The position numbers were made by a program, and so were the translations under genes. From Bacteroidales bacterium (GTDB taxonomy: Bacteria; Bacteroidota; Bacteroidia; Bacteroidales; BM520), in contig JAEEQW010000002.1 in NCBI GenBank assembly GCA_016285515.1, forward strand, positions 124,001 through 188,000: a stretch of DNA of 64,000 nt. Reading direction: 5' to 3'. The notes under the pieces are model-generated. The model was not told the DNA's origin. It made no database searches and was given only the letters and a program-made list of their open reading frames with translations. Shown piece by piece: positions 1 to 8,494 of this stretch (within the stretch, counting starts at the first letter, position 1; every line of letters starts with the position of its first letter).

Positions 1-960
1 GTAATTAGGATTTGCATCGAAAGTTCTTGAGGCAATGCCTGAAATAAGGTCCTCACGTTTCTTCCATGTTGTGTCGAAAGTTAATTCTGACTCTGCTGCG
101 AGGAACTGTCCGATATTTTCTTCATTGACAAATTCCTTGTAAAGGTCGTTCACATTGGAAACCAACTTGGCTCTGTCTTCCTGTGTCGGTACTATATCCC
201 TTACGATATAAGCAATGTTTCTTGTTTCATCTGTCTTATATTCTTCCTTATGAGAATTGTAATATTTTGACAATTCAGCATTGGAAACTGCAAACAGAGA
301 ATCAGGATAATCCTTGAACCTGCGAGCAACCATTGCCACATCGTAGTTGGTGTTTTTCTCCTTATATTCTTTTTCAGCGAAAGCGTTAGGAATATAATAT
401 CCTTTGGAGATCATATTATCGTATTTGGATTCTTCTGTTTCCTTTTTGATAGCTGATTCAAGGTAAAGATAATAATCCCTTGTCGTAGCAGGAACCATGC
501 TTGAATTGTTGAGGTTCTGAATGATATAATCAAGCTGAGCGCGGTTAAGTTCGCCTGTGTTAGGATCAGTGAAATTGGAAACGATGTACTGGTGAGGCTC
601 AGGACCTCTGATGAGGTCGTTCATTTCCTCGTCGGTAACTTTAATACCAAGCTTTTTGTATTCATCATTAAGCAAACTTTGTCTAACCATGTCGTTCCAC
701 ACAGATTCTCTGATTTGATACGACATTTCGGATAATGTCTTAGGATCGGTATTGAAAGATCTGATGTTGGTGATATTTTCAACCTCCTTATTGAAGTCGG
801 AGGAAGAAATCTTCTCACCATTGACCGAGCCAACATTATAATACTTACTGTCTCTTCTTGAACCACGTCCCAAGTCACTGAGTATGAACGCTAAAAGAGC
901 GCCGCCAATGACTATCATCAAAAGCACCGAATGCTTTCTTAATTTGCTAATTGCTGCCAT
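1..960 (-). CDS. ppiD: PpiD-like peptidyl-prolyl isomerase / SurA-N chaperone, N-terminal part
   Basis: The reading frame opens at the ATG complementary to 958-960 and runs off the left edge, so only about 320 N-terminal residues are visible. The product begins with a short cytoplasmic segment and one membrane anchor (LMIVIGGALLAFILSDLG), followed by a SurA-N-type periplasmic region (VNGEKISSSDFNKEVEN). This is the layout of PpiD, an inner-membrane-anchored folding factor for envelope proteins. The parvulin domains would lie beyond the window, so isomerase activity cannot be judged. It is transcribed divergently from nqrA and has a good Bacteroidota promoter (1019-1050). Confidence 0.8.
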   Translation of the reverse strand, partial: MAAISKLRKHSVLLMIVIGGALLAFILSDLGRGSRRDSKYYNVGSVNGEKISSSDFNKEVENITNIRSFNTDPKTLSEMSYQIRESVWNDMVRQSLLNDEYKKLGIKVTDEEMNDLIRGPEPHQYIVSNFTDPNTGELNRAQLDYIIQNLNNSSMVPATTRDYYLYLESAIKKETEESKYDNMISKGYYIPNAFAEKEYKEKNTNYDVAMVARRFKDYPDSLFAVSNAELSKYYNSHKEEYKTDETRNIAYIVRDIVPTQEDRAKLVSNVNDLYKEFVNEENIGQFLAAESELTFDTTWKKREDLISGIASRTFDANPNY

Positions 961-1018
961 TTCTTTATATATTTTTCTATTTTAATCGTTTATTAAGAAG
1001 TTCAAAATTTTTAGCCTG

Positions 1019-1050
1019 CAAAAGTACTTCATAATTTTCGAATGAACAAA
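1019..1050 (-). promoter_or_regulatory. Bacteroidota-type promoter for ppiD
   Basis: On the minus strand a -7 box TACTTTTG (complement of 1019-1026) lies 20 bases downstream of a -33 box TTTG (complement of 1047-1050). This closely matches the TTTG/TAnnTTTG consensus of the Bacteroidetes primary sigma factor. The ppiD start is about 60 bases downstream. Confidence 0.6.
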
Positions 1051-1097
1051 CTTTTTAGAAATTTTTTTAAATCATCTCTCTGTTGAACATATTTCTA

Positions 1098-1105
1098 TAT
1101 CTTTG
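1098..1105 (+). promoter_or_regulatory. -7 box (TATCTTTG) for the nqr operon
   Basis: TATCTTTG matches TAnnTTTG and lies 28 bases before the nqrA ATG. I do not see a well-spaced TTTG -33 box, so this is a partial match only. Confidence 0.4.
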
Positions 1106-1133
1106 CACCTAATTAATCACCTCAAGAAAGTTA

Positions 1134-2492
1134 ATGCAGAAAACATTATATAAGGTAAACAAAGGGCTCGACATTAAAATCGATGGGACAGCCTTATTTC
1201 AGACAGACGAATATCACACTGATATCTATGCCATCCGTCCCGATGACTTTCATTGGATAACACCAAAACTGTCGGTTGAAGAAGGCGACCAGGTAATAGT
1301 CGGAACCACTGTTTTCTGCTCCAAAGATGACGAAAGAATCCGTTTCGTTTCGCCGGTCAGCGGACAAATCGAAAGAATTGTCAGAGGCGAAAAACGCCAT
1401 ATCAACCATATAATCATAAAATCTGACGGCAAACTCAATTCCGAAACAGTCAATCTGCCCGAAATCATCAGCAAAGAAACAATTATCGACACTTTACTGA
1501 AATACGGTCTTTGGACCTTCGTCAGACAAAGACCATTCGGTTGCATTGCCGACTACCACAACAGTCCAAAAGCCATTTTTATCTCATGTTTCGACAGTGC
1601 ACCGCTTGCACCGGATTACCAGTTCATTCTCAACGGCTATGAAAATGAATTTCAGGAAGGCATCAACATATTGTCGAAACTAACTGGCGGAAAGACTTAT
1701 CTTTGTCTTGACAGCAAAAGAGACAATTCCTTCTTTGAGAGAACAAAGAATGTTGATTTACAATATTTTAGCGGTCCTCATCCTGCCGGTAACGTTGGTA
1801 CACAAATCAACAGAATATCACCTATTAATAAAGGTGAATATATATGGTATATTGAGCCACAATACGTCGCCACCATTGGCAGACTGTTTCTCAACCGACA
1901 GCTTGATTTCACAAAAACAATTGCCGTCACTGGACCGGTAGTCGGTAACCCGCGATACGTCAAAATCATCAACGGAGCATCTCTCAAAGACGCATTTACT
2001 TTGAAGGCTGTTGACAAATCGGGGTTTGAAACAGATGAAACAAGATTCATAAGCGGTAACATTCTCAGCGGCCACAAGGTTGATAATGAATGCTTTATAG
2101 GTTATTACGACCAACAGATAACGATAATAAAGGAAGGTGGAAGGAGGCGTGTTCTCGGCTGGATGTATCCCGGTCTGAAACTTTGGAGCAACTCCAACAC
2201 CTACCTCTCTAAATTCATCACACGAAAATCCTACAATGTTGACACCACACTTCACGGAGGCCGACGTGTGATGATGTTTTCGGACACTTACGACAATGTG
2301 TTCCCTATGGACATTATGCCGATGGAACTGTTGAAGGCATGTGTAACCAAAGACATTGACAAAATGGAAGAGCTTGGCATTTATGAAGTTACGGAAGAAG
2401 ACTTTGCCTTGTGCGAAGTGGTATGTCCTTCGAAAACCGAATGCCAACAGATAATTTACGATGGTTTAACCCTCATAAGAGAACAGGCATGA
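1134..2492 (+). CDS. nqrA: Na+-translocating NADH:quinone reductase subunit A
   Basis: The 452-residue protein has the usual length and full-length resemblance to NqrA, including the start KVNKGLDIKIDGTA and the conserved internal segment YFSGPHPAGNVGTQI. NqrA is the peripheral cytoplasmic subunit of the Na+-NQR complex, which oxidises NADH, reduces ubiquinone or menaquinone and exports Na+. It is the first gene of an uninterrupted nqrABCDEF operon. Its stop codon overlaps the proposed nqrB start by ATGA at 2489-2492, a sign of translational coupling. Confidence 0.95.
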   Translation: MQKTLYKVNKGLDIKIDGTALFQTDEYHTDIYAIRPDDFHWITPKLSVEEGDQVIVGTTVFCSKDDERIRFVSPVSGQIERIVRGEKRHINHIIIKSDGKLNSETVNLPEIISKETIIDTLLKYGLWTFVRQRPFGCIADYHNSPKAIFISCFDSAPLAPDYQFILNGYENEFQEGINILSKLTGGKTYLCLDSKRDNSFFERTKNVDLQYFSGPHPAGNVGTQINRISPINKGEYIWYIEPQYVATIGRLFLNRQLDFTKTIAVTGPVVGNPRYVKIINGASLKDAFTLKAVDKSGFETDETRFISGNILSGHKVDNECFIGYYDQQITIIKEGGRRRVLGWMYPGLKLWSNSNTYLSKFITRKSYNVDTTLHGGRRVMMFSDTYDNVFPMDIMPMELLKACVTKDIDKMEELGIYEVTEEDFALCEVVCPSKTECQQIIYDGLTLIREQA

Positions 2493-3649
2493 GCAGGATA
2501 GAGAAAACAAGCGAGAAGCTTACACGCAAGTTTAAAACCAACAAAGGGTTATCTCATTTCTATGCTCTTTTTGACGCCATAGACAAATTTCTGCTGACGC
2601 CTGACAGCACTACCATACGAGGAAGCCACATACGCGACTCTGTCGATGTGAAACGACTGATGACAACAGTGATGATTGCACTGACCCCATCGCTTTTCTT
2701 CGGTTTCTGGAACACCGGCTATCAACATTTTCTGTCATACGGCATTCAAGCCGCATTCTGGAAATGTTTCGGGTTCGGATTTCTGAAATGGCTGCCCATT
2801 GTATTGGTGACTTATATCAGCGGACTGGCAGTGGAAGTGTTTTTCGCACAAATACGAAAAGAAGAAGTTGCGGAAGGTTTCTTTGTCACAGGAATGCTGA
2901 TTCCGATGATACTTCCTCCCGAAATTCCGCTATGGACAGTGGCAGTGGCAACCATTTTCGCCACCCTGTTTGCAAAAGAGGTCTTCGGCGGCACCGGATA
3001 CAATTTCCTCAATCCTGCACTTGTAGCGAGAGCTTTCATTTTTTTCGCATTTCCTTCGGTCATTTCCGGTGACAGTATCTGGATAGCCGACAAAGCCGAT
3101 GCTTTCACGGGTGCCACACCATTGGCAGACGTTGCCCTCGGTAATATTTCATCTCTTCCGTCAATAAAAGACATGTTTCTTGGAACAATTCCAGGATGTC
3201 TCGGAGAGACTTCAACTCTTGCAATTCTCATCGGGGCAGCGCTGCTGATTGTCACCAACGTTGCAAGTTGGAGAATAATATTGTCCGTCATAATTGGCGG
3301 ATTGGCAGCCGGCTTCACCTTCAACCTTATCGGCACAACTCCGGCAATGTCAATACCACCCTATTATCATCTGCTCATGGGCGGTTTCATGTTTGGGGCG
3401 GTGTTCATGGCAACTGACCCCGTAACCTCACCTCATACCAACAGCGGCAAACTCATATATGGTCTGCTGATTGGCATTCTTACTGTTGTCATCAGAGTCT
3501 GCAACAAGGGATATGCCGAAGGAATGATGCTGTCAATATTATTGATGAATGTATTTACTCCTCTGATCGATTATCTGTCAATCCAACGCAACATAAACAA
3601 AAGAGTAAGTCGCTGGAATTCCGCCAAGTCAAATAAAAACTCAAGATGA
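2489..3649 (+). CDS. nqrB: Na+-translocating NADH:quinone reductase subunit B
   Basis: A 386-residue polytopic membrane subunit. An upstream in-frame ATG at 2411 would add 26 residues overlapping nqrA; the start at 2489 is preferred because it overlaps the nqrA stop as ATGA and gives the family-typical N-terminus before the segment FLLTPDSTTIRGSHIRDSVD. The motif DAFTGATPLADVAL contains the threonine that carries covalent FMN in NqrB. The residues GGTGYNFLNPALVARAF are also conserved. NqrB carries part of the Na+ path and the quinone site. It overlaps nqrC by ATGA at 3646-3649. Confidence 0.95.
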   Translation: MSRIEKTSEKLTRKFKTNKGLSHFYALFDAIDKFLLTPDSTTIRGSHIRDSVDVKRLMTTVMIALTPSLFFGFWNTGYQHFLSYGIQAAFWKCFGFGFLKWLPIVLVTYISGLAVEVFFAQIRKEEVAEGFFVTGMLIPMILPPEIPLWTVAVATIFATLFAKEVFGGTGYNFLNPALVARAFIFFAFPSVISGDSIWIADKADAFTGATPLADVALGNISSLPSIKDMFLGTIPGCLGETSTLAILIGAALLIVTNVASWRIILSVIIGGLAAGFTFNLIGTTPAMSIPPYYHLLMGGFMFGAVFMATDPVTSPHTNSGKLIYGLLIGILTVVIRVCNKGYAEGMMLSILLMNVFTPLIDYLSIQRNINKRVSRWNSAKSNKNSR

Positions 3650-4383
3650 AACATTACAGCAACAGATACATATTTATATATGTGACGGTTTTGGTACTTA
3701 TTGTCGCAACAGTACTTTCGATAATCGTCAACAGGCTGAAACCGCTGCAGGACTACAACAAAGAGACTGAAAAAATACAGCAGATACTAAGTGCTGCCGG
3801 ATATGAAGGAATCGACAGAAACGAGGTGCAGAAGCTGTTTTCGGAAATATCCGATGAACTTGTAGTTGACAAGACCGGTGCTGTGATTTCAAGATATAAT
3901 TCCGGCACATTTTCAGAAGGCAACATACGTGCCTTTGACATTGATGACAAGACCGAATATCTTAAGGCAATAAATGGCGAGGATTATCATCTTCCGATAT
4001 TTGCAATCAACAACAATGTCTTTGTCGTACCTGTCCATGGAAAAGGATTATGGGGGCCGATATGGGGTTACGTAGCAGTCGCAGATGATGGCAAAACCAT
4101 TGTTGGAACGGCATTTTCACACGATTCGGAAACGCCAGGGCTCGGCGGGGAAATCTCCAGTGAAAAATTTCAGTCGGGATTCAAAGGCAAAAAAATATTT
4201 GACCGAAATAACAATTTCGTGTCGGTAAAGGTAATAAAAGGAGGGGTAACCAACAGCAACTGTGACCCGCAATACGCGGCAGATGCAATATCCGGTGCCA
4301 CCTCAACATCGAAGGGGGTTGATGATATGCTCAGAACCTGTCTTGAGCTATATGTGCCATTCTTCAACAACTATTTAAAATAA
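3646..4383 (+). CDS. nqrC: Na+-translocating NADH:quinone reductase subunit C
   Basis: A 245-residue protein with one N-terminal membrane helix (YIFIYVTVLVLIVATVLSII) and a periplasmic FMN-binding domain. The motif SGATSTSKGV near residue 215-225 holds the threonine to which FMN is attached by a phosphoester bond, which requires an ApbE flavin transferase encoded elsewhere. GLWGPIWGYVAV is also family-typical. It is coupled to nqrB by a four-base overlap. Confidence 0.95.
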   Translation: MKHYSNRYIFIYVTVLVLIVATVLSIIVNRLKPLQDYNKETEKIQQILSAAGYEGIDRNEVQKLFSEISDELVVDKTGAVISRYNSGTFSEGNIRAFDIDDKTEYLKAINGEDYHLPIFAINNNVFVVPVHGKGLWGPIWGYVAVADDGKTIVGTAFSHDSETPGLGGEISSEKFQSGFKGKKIFDRNNNFVSVKVIKGGVTNSNCDPQYAADAISGATSTSKGVDDMLRTCLELYVPFFNNYLK

Positions 4384-4388
4384 TCGTC

Positions 4389-5000
4389 ATGCTGTTAAAA
4401 AAATATTTAGGACCATTAAATAAAGAAAATCCAATACTGGTACAGGTTTTAGGTGTCTGTTCCGCATTGGCCGTGACAGCGCAGGTGAAACCGGCGGTCG
4501 TAATGGGAATTTCGGTGGCCGTAGTCTGCGGTTTTTCCAACCTGATTCTTTCTTTGCTGCGGAACACCATTCCCCAGCGGGTAAGAATCATAGTGCAACT
4601 GGTAATAGTCGCGGCATTGGTCATCATTGTGGACCAGTTTCTGAAAGCATATTTCTATGACATCAGCAAAATGCTGTCAGTGTTTGTCAGCCTCATCATC
4701 ACAAACTGCATTGTCATGGGACGCATTGAAGCGTTCGCACTATCGCACAAACCAATCCCGTCATTCATCGATGGTTTGGCAAACGGCATCGGTTACGGTC
4801 TCGTCCTTCTGATTGTATCATTCTTCAGAGAACTGTTGGGATCCGGAACATTATGGAACCATCAGGTGATTCCACAATCATTCTATTCCAACGGATATCT
4901 CAACAACGGACTGATGGTTCTGCCGCCTATGGCACTGATAATCATCGGCGTAATCATCTGGATTCAAAGGTCAATACACAAGGAATTACAGGAGGAATAG
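4389..5000 (+). CDS. nqrD: Na+-translocating NADH:quinone reductase subunit D
   Basis: A 203-residue hydrophobic subunit with six predicted membrane helices, of the RnfA/NqrD/NqrE family. It starts MLLKKYLGPLNKENPILVQV, typical of NqrD, and contains LIITNCIVMGRIEAFA. NqrD and NqrE are inverted-topology homologues that together hold an Fe or 2Fe-2S centre in the membrane. It lies five bases after nqrC and three before nqrE. Confidence 0.95.
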   Translation: MLLKKYLGPLNKENPILVQVLGVCSALAVTAQVKPAVVMGISVAVVCGFSNLILSLLRNTIPQRVRIIVQLVIVAALVIIVDQFLKAYFYDISKMLSVFVSLIITNCIVMGRIEAFALSHKPIPSFIDGLANGIGYGLVLLIVSFFRELLGSGTLWNHQVIPQSFYSNGYLNNGLMVLPPMALIIIGVIIWIQRSIHKELQEE

Positions 5001-5003
5001 ATT

Positions 5004-5618
5004 ATGGGATACTCATTGACAAGTATTTTCTTCAAGTCGATATTCACAAACAACATGGTCTTTGCCTATTTTTTAGGCATGTGTTCATATCTTGCAGTGT
5101 CGAAGAATGTGCGGACTTCCTTCGGGCTTGGAATGGCAGTATGTTTTGTTCTAATAATCACAGTTCCTGTTAATTACCTCATCAACAAATATCTGTTGGA
5201 GCCCGGTGCCTTAGAATGGCTGTCTGACAAGTTCAACAATGTTGACCTGTCATATCTTTCGCTGATAATATTCATAGCCGTCATTGCTTCCATAACGCAA
5301 ATACTTGAGATGATAATCGAAAGGTTTTCGTCATCATTGTACAACGCTTTAGGAATATATCTTCCGCTGATAGCCGTGAACTGTGCCATTTTAGGATGTT
5401 CACTTTTCATGCAGGAATACCACTTCCCGAATTTGGCATACAGCACAATATACGCAGCGGGTTGCGGTATCGGATGGATGCTCGCCATCGTCGCCTTTGC
5501 CGCAATACGTGAGAGGCTGAAGTTTTCGAATATTCCGAAACCCCTGAAAGGACTTGGAATTGCATATATAACAACAGGATTAATGGGTATGGCGTTTATG
5601 GCGCTGACGGGAATGTAA
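5004..5618 (+). CDS. nqrE: Na+-translocating NADH:quinone reductase subunit E
   Basis: A 204-residue polytopic subunit homologous to NqrD and RnfA. Typical segments are SIFTNNMVFAYFLGMCSYLA near the N-terminus and LPLIAVNCAILG in the middle; their cysteines contribute to the membrane iron centre. It sits between nqrD and nqrF with gaps of 2-3 bases. Confidence 0.95.
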   Translation: MGYSLTSIFFKSIFTNNMVFAYFLGMCSYLAVSKNVRTSFGLGMAVCFVLIITVPVNYLINKYLLEPGALEWLSDKFNNVDLSYLSLIIFIAVIASITQILEMIIERFSSSLYNALGIYLPLIAVNCAILGCSLFMQEYHFPNLAYSTIYAAGCGIGWMLAIVAFAAIRERLKFSNIPKPLKGLGIAYITTGLMGMAFMALTGM

Positions 5619-5620
5619 CT

Positions 5621-6853
5621 ATGACTATAATATTGGAAATTGCGGTTTTTGTAGCGATAATATGGCTATTGGTGGCAATCCTCCTCTTGGCACGGAAGAA
5701 GTTTGTGCCGGAAGGAAAGGTGAAAATAACCATCAACGATGAGAAGGTTGTGGAACATGAGCGTGGATGCACACTTTTACAGGCTCTTAATGACGAACAG
5801 ATTTATATGCCGTCGGCATGCGGCGGAAAAGGAACTTGCGGAACATGCAAAGGTATCGTAAAATCGGGCGGCGGCACAATTCTGCCTAACGAACTGCCGC
5901 ATTTAAGCAAGAAATTGCAGGAACAGAATTACAGACTGTTCTGCCAGGTAAAAGTCAGGGACGACATAAGCATCGAAGTCCCCGATGAAATCTTCGGAAT
6001 AAAAAAATGGGACTGCGAAGTAGTGTCGAACAACAACATTGCCACTTTCATCAAAGAACTCGTGCTGAAACTCCCACAAAACGAAACTTTAGATTTCCGT
6101 TCCGGAGAATACATCCAAGTTTATGTCCCAAAATGCAGCATCAGGTTCAGTGATTTCACCATTGACAACAAATATCAACAGGACTGGCAGGACATGAATT
6201 TGTTCAACTTGACGATGAAGAACCCAGAACCTACTGTCAGAGCTTATTCCATGGCCAATCCGCCATCAGAAAACAACATTATCAGACTGAATGTCAGAAT
6301 CGCCACACCACCATTCGACAAAAAGAAACACGATTTCAAAAAAGTCAATCCCGGTATCTGTTCGTCATACATCTTTTCGCTGAAACCATCTGACAAGATA
6401 ACAATATCAGGAACTTACGGTGATTTCTTCGTAAGAGACAACGACAACGAAATGATGTTTATCGGTGGTGGTGCAGGAATGGCGCCGCTGCATTCTCACA
6501 TCTTAGACCAGTTTAAGATGAAACACACCTCAAGAAAGACAACATTCTGGTATGGCGGACGTTCAGTCAGAGAATTGTTTTATATTGATGATTTTGAACA
6601 ACTTGAGAAAGAAAACGACAACTTTGAATTTCATATTGCACTATCCGAACCGCTACCTGCTGACAAATGGGAAGGATACATCGGATTCATCCATCAAGTC
6701 ATATACGAGAATTATCTGAAACATCATCCACGCCCCGAAGACATTGAATATTATATCTGCGGACCTCCGCTGATGCTCAGCGCAGTGCTGGAAATGCTCG
6801 ACAGCCTCGGCGTACCAAAAGATATGATATGTTACGATGACTTCGGCGGATAA
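5621..6853 (+). CDS. nqrF: Na+-translocating NADH:quinone reductase subunit F
   Basis: The 410-residue electron-entry subunit. Domains in order: one membrane helix (residues 4-24), a plant-type 2Fe-2S ferredoxin domain with Cys67, Cys73, Cys76 and Cys108 (CGGKGTCGTC and LFCQV), a flavin-binding domain with RAYSMANPP for FAD, and an NADH-binding domain with GGGAGMAPL and CGPPLM. All key cofactor motifs are intact. It accepts hydride from NADH and passes electrons to the rest of the Na+-NQR. Confidence 0.97.
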   Translation: MTIILEIAVFVAIIWLLVAILLLARKKFVPEGKVKITINDEKVVEHERGCTLLQALNDEQIYMPSACGGKGTCGTCKGIVKSGGGTILPNELPHLSKKLQEQNYRLFCQVKVRDDISIEVPDEIFGIKKWDCEVVSNNNIATFIKELVLKLPQNETLDFRSGEYIQVYVPKCSIRFSDFTIDNKYQQDWQDMNLFNLTMKNPEPTVRAYSMANPPSENNIIRLNVRIATPPFDKKKHDFKKVNPGICSSYIFSLKPSDKITISGTYGDFFVRDNDNEMMFIGGGAGMAPLHSHILDQFKMKHTSRKTTFWYGGRSVRELFYIDDFEQLEKENDNFEFHIALSEPLPADKWEGYIGFIHQVIYENYLKHHPRPEDIEYYICGPPLMLSAVLEMLDSLGVPKDMICYDDFGG

Positions 6854-6866
6854 ACAAATATTTTTA

Positions 6867-6874
6867 TATTTTTG
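6867..6874 (+). promoter_or_regulatory. -7 box (TATTTTTG) before rbfA
   Basis: TATTTTTG matches TAnnTTTG in the 43-base gap between nqrF and rbfA, about 22 bases before the rbfA ATG. It suggests rbfA has its own start site as well as any read-through. No -33 box is evident. Confidence 0.4.
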
Positions 6875-6896
6875 CATTTTGCAAAAAAATTTGAAG

Positions 6897-7238
6897 ATGG
6901 AATCAATACGACAACAAAAAGTACAAGCACTCATTCTCAGAGAATTAGGCGAATATATAAGACAGAAGAACAACGAATGGTGCCACGGAATGCTCCTGAC
7001 AGTCACGAAAGTCAAGGTTTCGAGAGATTTTTCATACGCCAAAATATATATCAGCATATTCGGGCAAAGCGACCACAATGTCACCCTTGACGTAATCAAA
7101 AGCCATTCGAAAGAAATCCGATATTATCTCGGCAACCAAACAAGCAACCAACTGAGAATCGTTCCGGAACTGACCTTTATAGAGGATGACTCCCTGGATT
7201 ATATTGAAAATATTGACCGTCTGCTGAAAGAAAATTAA
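6897..7238 (+). CDS. rbfA: 30S ribosome-binding factor A
   Basis: A 113-residue KH-type protein. The frame is open back to 6837 inside nqrF, but the ATG at 6897 gives the family-typical start MESIRQQKVQALILRELGEY and follows a plausible ribosome site (TTTGAAG). The core KVSRDFSYAKIYISIFG matches RbfA. It binds immature 30S subunits and helps 16S rRNA processing. In Bacteroidota it is often followed by a LolE/FtsX-type permease, as here. Confidence 0.88.
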   Translation: MESIRQQKVQALILRELGEYIRQKNNEWCHGMLLTVTKVKVSRDFSYAKIYISIFGQSDHNVTLDVIKSHSKEIRYYLGNQTSNQLRIVPELTFIEDDSLDYIENIDRLLKEN

Positions 7239-7251
7239 GTTCGTTCCGACA

Positions 7252-8472
7252 ATGAATTTTCCCCTGTACATTGGGTTCAGATACCTTAAAGCCAAGAAAA
7301 ACCGGAATGTAATCAACATAATATCAATGATTTCCATCATTGCTATATGTGTCACGACTGCGGCTCTCGTTGTAGTTCTGTCGGTTTTCAACGGTTTCGA
7401 AGAACTCGTGGCTTCAATGTACAACACTTTTGACCCCGACTTGCAAATCACCGCAGCAAAAGGCAAAACATTTCATAAAAGCGATTTGGACCTCACAGCA
7501 ATAAGACAGATTGACGAAGTGATATCAGTGTCTGAAGTCGTGGAAGACAATGCTTTAATCAAAAATGGGGAGGAACAGATAATAGCCACCATCAAGGGAG
7601 TAAGCAATGATTTTGCAGAAGACGGACATCTTGACGACATGATTCTTTTCGGCAACCCCAAGTCTCTGAAAAATGGTATGGCTGTAGTAGGTTTCGGTGT
7701 CGGATACAACATAGGGCTATTTATGAGCGACCTGCCCAAGCCGGTTACTGTCATGATTCCGAAACGCACATCTTCCAATCTGCTCAATCCTGCAAATGCC
7801 TTCAACTCACACATCGTCACCGTCAATGGAGTCTATTCCATACAACAGGAACTCGATGACAAATACATAATAATTCCTGTAGAAATGGCACGTGAACTGC
7901 TCGAATACACCGATGAAGTGAACTCCATCGAAATCCGCCTCACCCCGGGAATCAAGTACAAGGGCATCCAGAAGAAAATCCAATCCATGGTCGGAAAAGA
8001 CTATGTGGTAAAGAACCATTTCGAACTTCAGGAAACGCTTTATAATGTAATGCGCAGCGAAAAAATGGCTGTTTATCTCATACTCAGCTTCATACTGCTC
8101 ATTGCGGCATTCAATCTGATAGGGACACTTTCAATGCTTATCATCGACAAGGAAAAGGACAACACCATCATCTGGAGCATGGGCGCAACACAACAGACTG
8201 TCAAAAAAATATACTATATCGAAAGTCTCCTTATGACAACAATCGGCGCAATATCAGGAGTCGTGCTCGGCGTCATCGTCTGCCTCATTCAGATTCGTTT
8301 CAAACTGATAAAATTCGCCCCGGGTTCCTCCTTCATTGTTGATGCCTACCCCATCAAAATCCTCGGTGGAGATTTACTGCTGATTTTCTCAACCGTCATA
8401 ATCATCGGTGCTTTAACGGCATTAATTCCAATTTCAAGATTAAAAATCACAATAAACTACAACAGAAAGTAG
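7252..8472 (+). CDS. FtsX/LolC-E-like ABC transporter permease
   Basis: The 406-residue protein has the MacB/LolE layout: an N-terminal segment (FPLYIGFRYLKAKKNRNVIN) and membrane helix, a large periplasmic domain (about residues 45-265), then three C-terminal helices forming the FtsX domain. It probably belongs to a lipoprotein-releasing or related mechanotransmission ABC system, with its ATPase encoded elsewhere. The gap to rbfA is 13 bases. Assignment to LolC/E rather than another FtsX permease is inference from neighbourhood and length. Confidence 0.8.
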   Translation: MNFPLYIGFRYLKAKKNRNVINIISMISIIAICVTTAALVVVLSVFNGFEELVASMYNTFDPDLQITAAKGKTFHKSDLDLTAIRQIDEVISVSEVVEDNALIKNGEEQIIATIKGVSNDFAEDGHLDDMILFGNPKSLKNGMAVVGFGVGYNIGLFMSDLPKPVTVMIPKRTSSNLLNPANAFNSHIVTVNGVYSIQQELDDKYIIIPVEMARELLEYTDEVNSIEIRLTPGIKYKGIQKKIQSMVGKDYVVKNHFELQETLYNVMRSEKMAVYLILSFILLIAAFNLIGTLSMLIIDKEKDNTIIWSMGATQQTVKKIYYIESLLMTTIGAISGVVLGVIVCLIQIRFKLIKFAPGSSFIVDAYPIKILGGDLLLIFSTVIIIGALTALIPISRLKITINYNRK

Positions 8473-8494
8473 TTATTACTTATATTACTCAAAA

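Noticed and set aside
1250-2447. Minus-strand frames of 98-209 codons inside nqrA
   Set aside because: They lie opposite a strongly conserved gene and show no family resemblance of their own.
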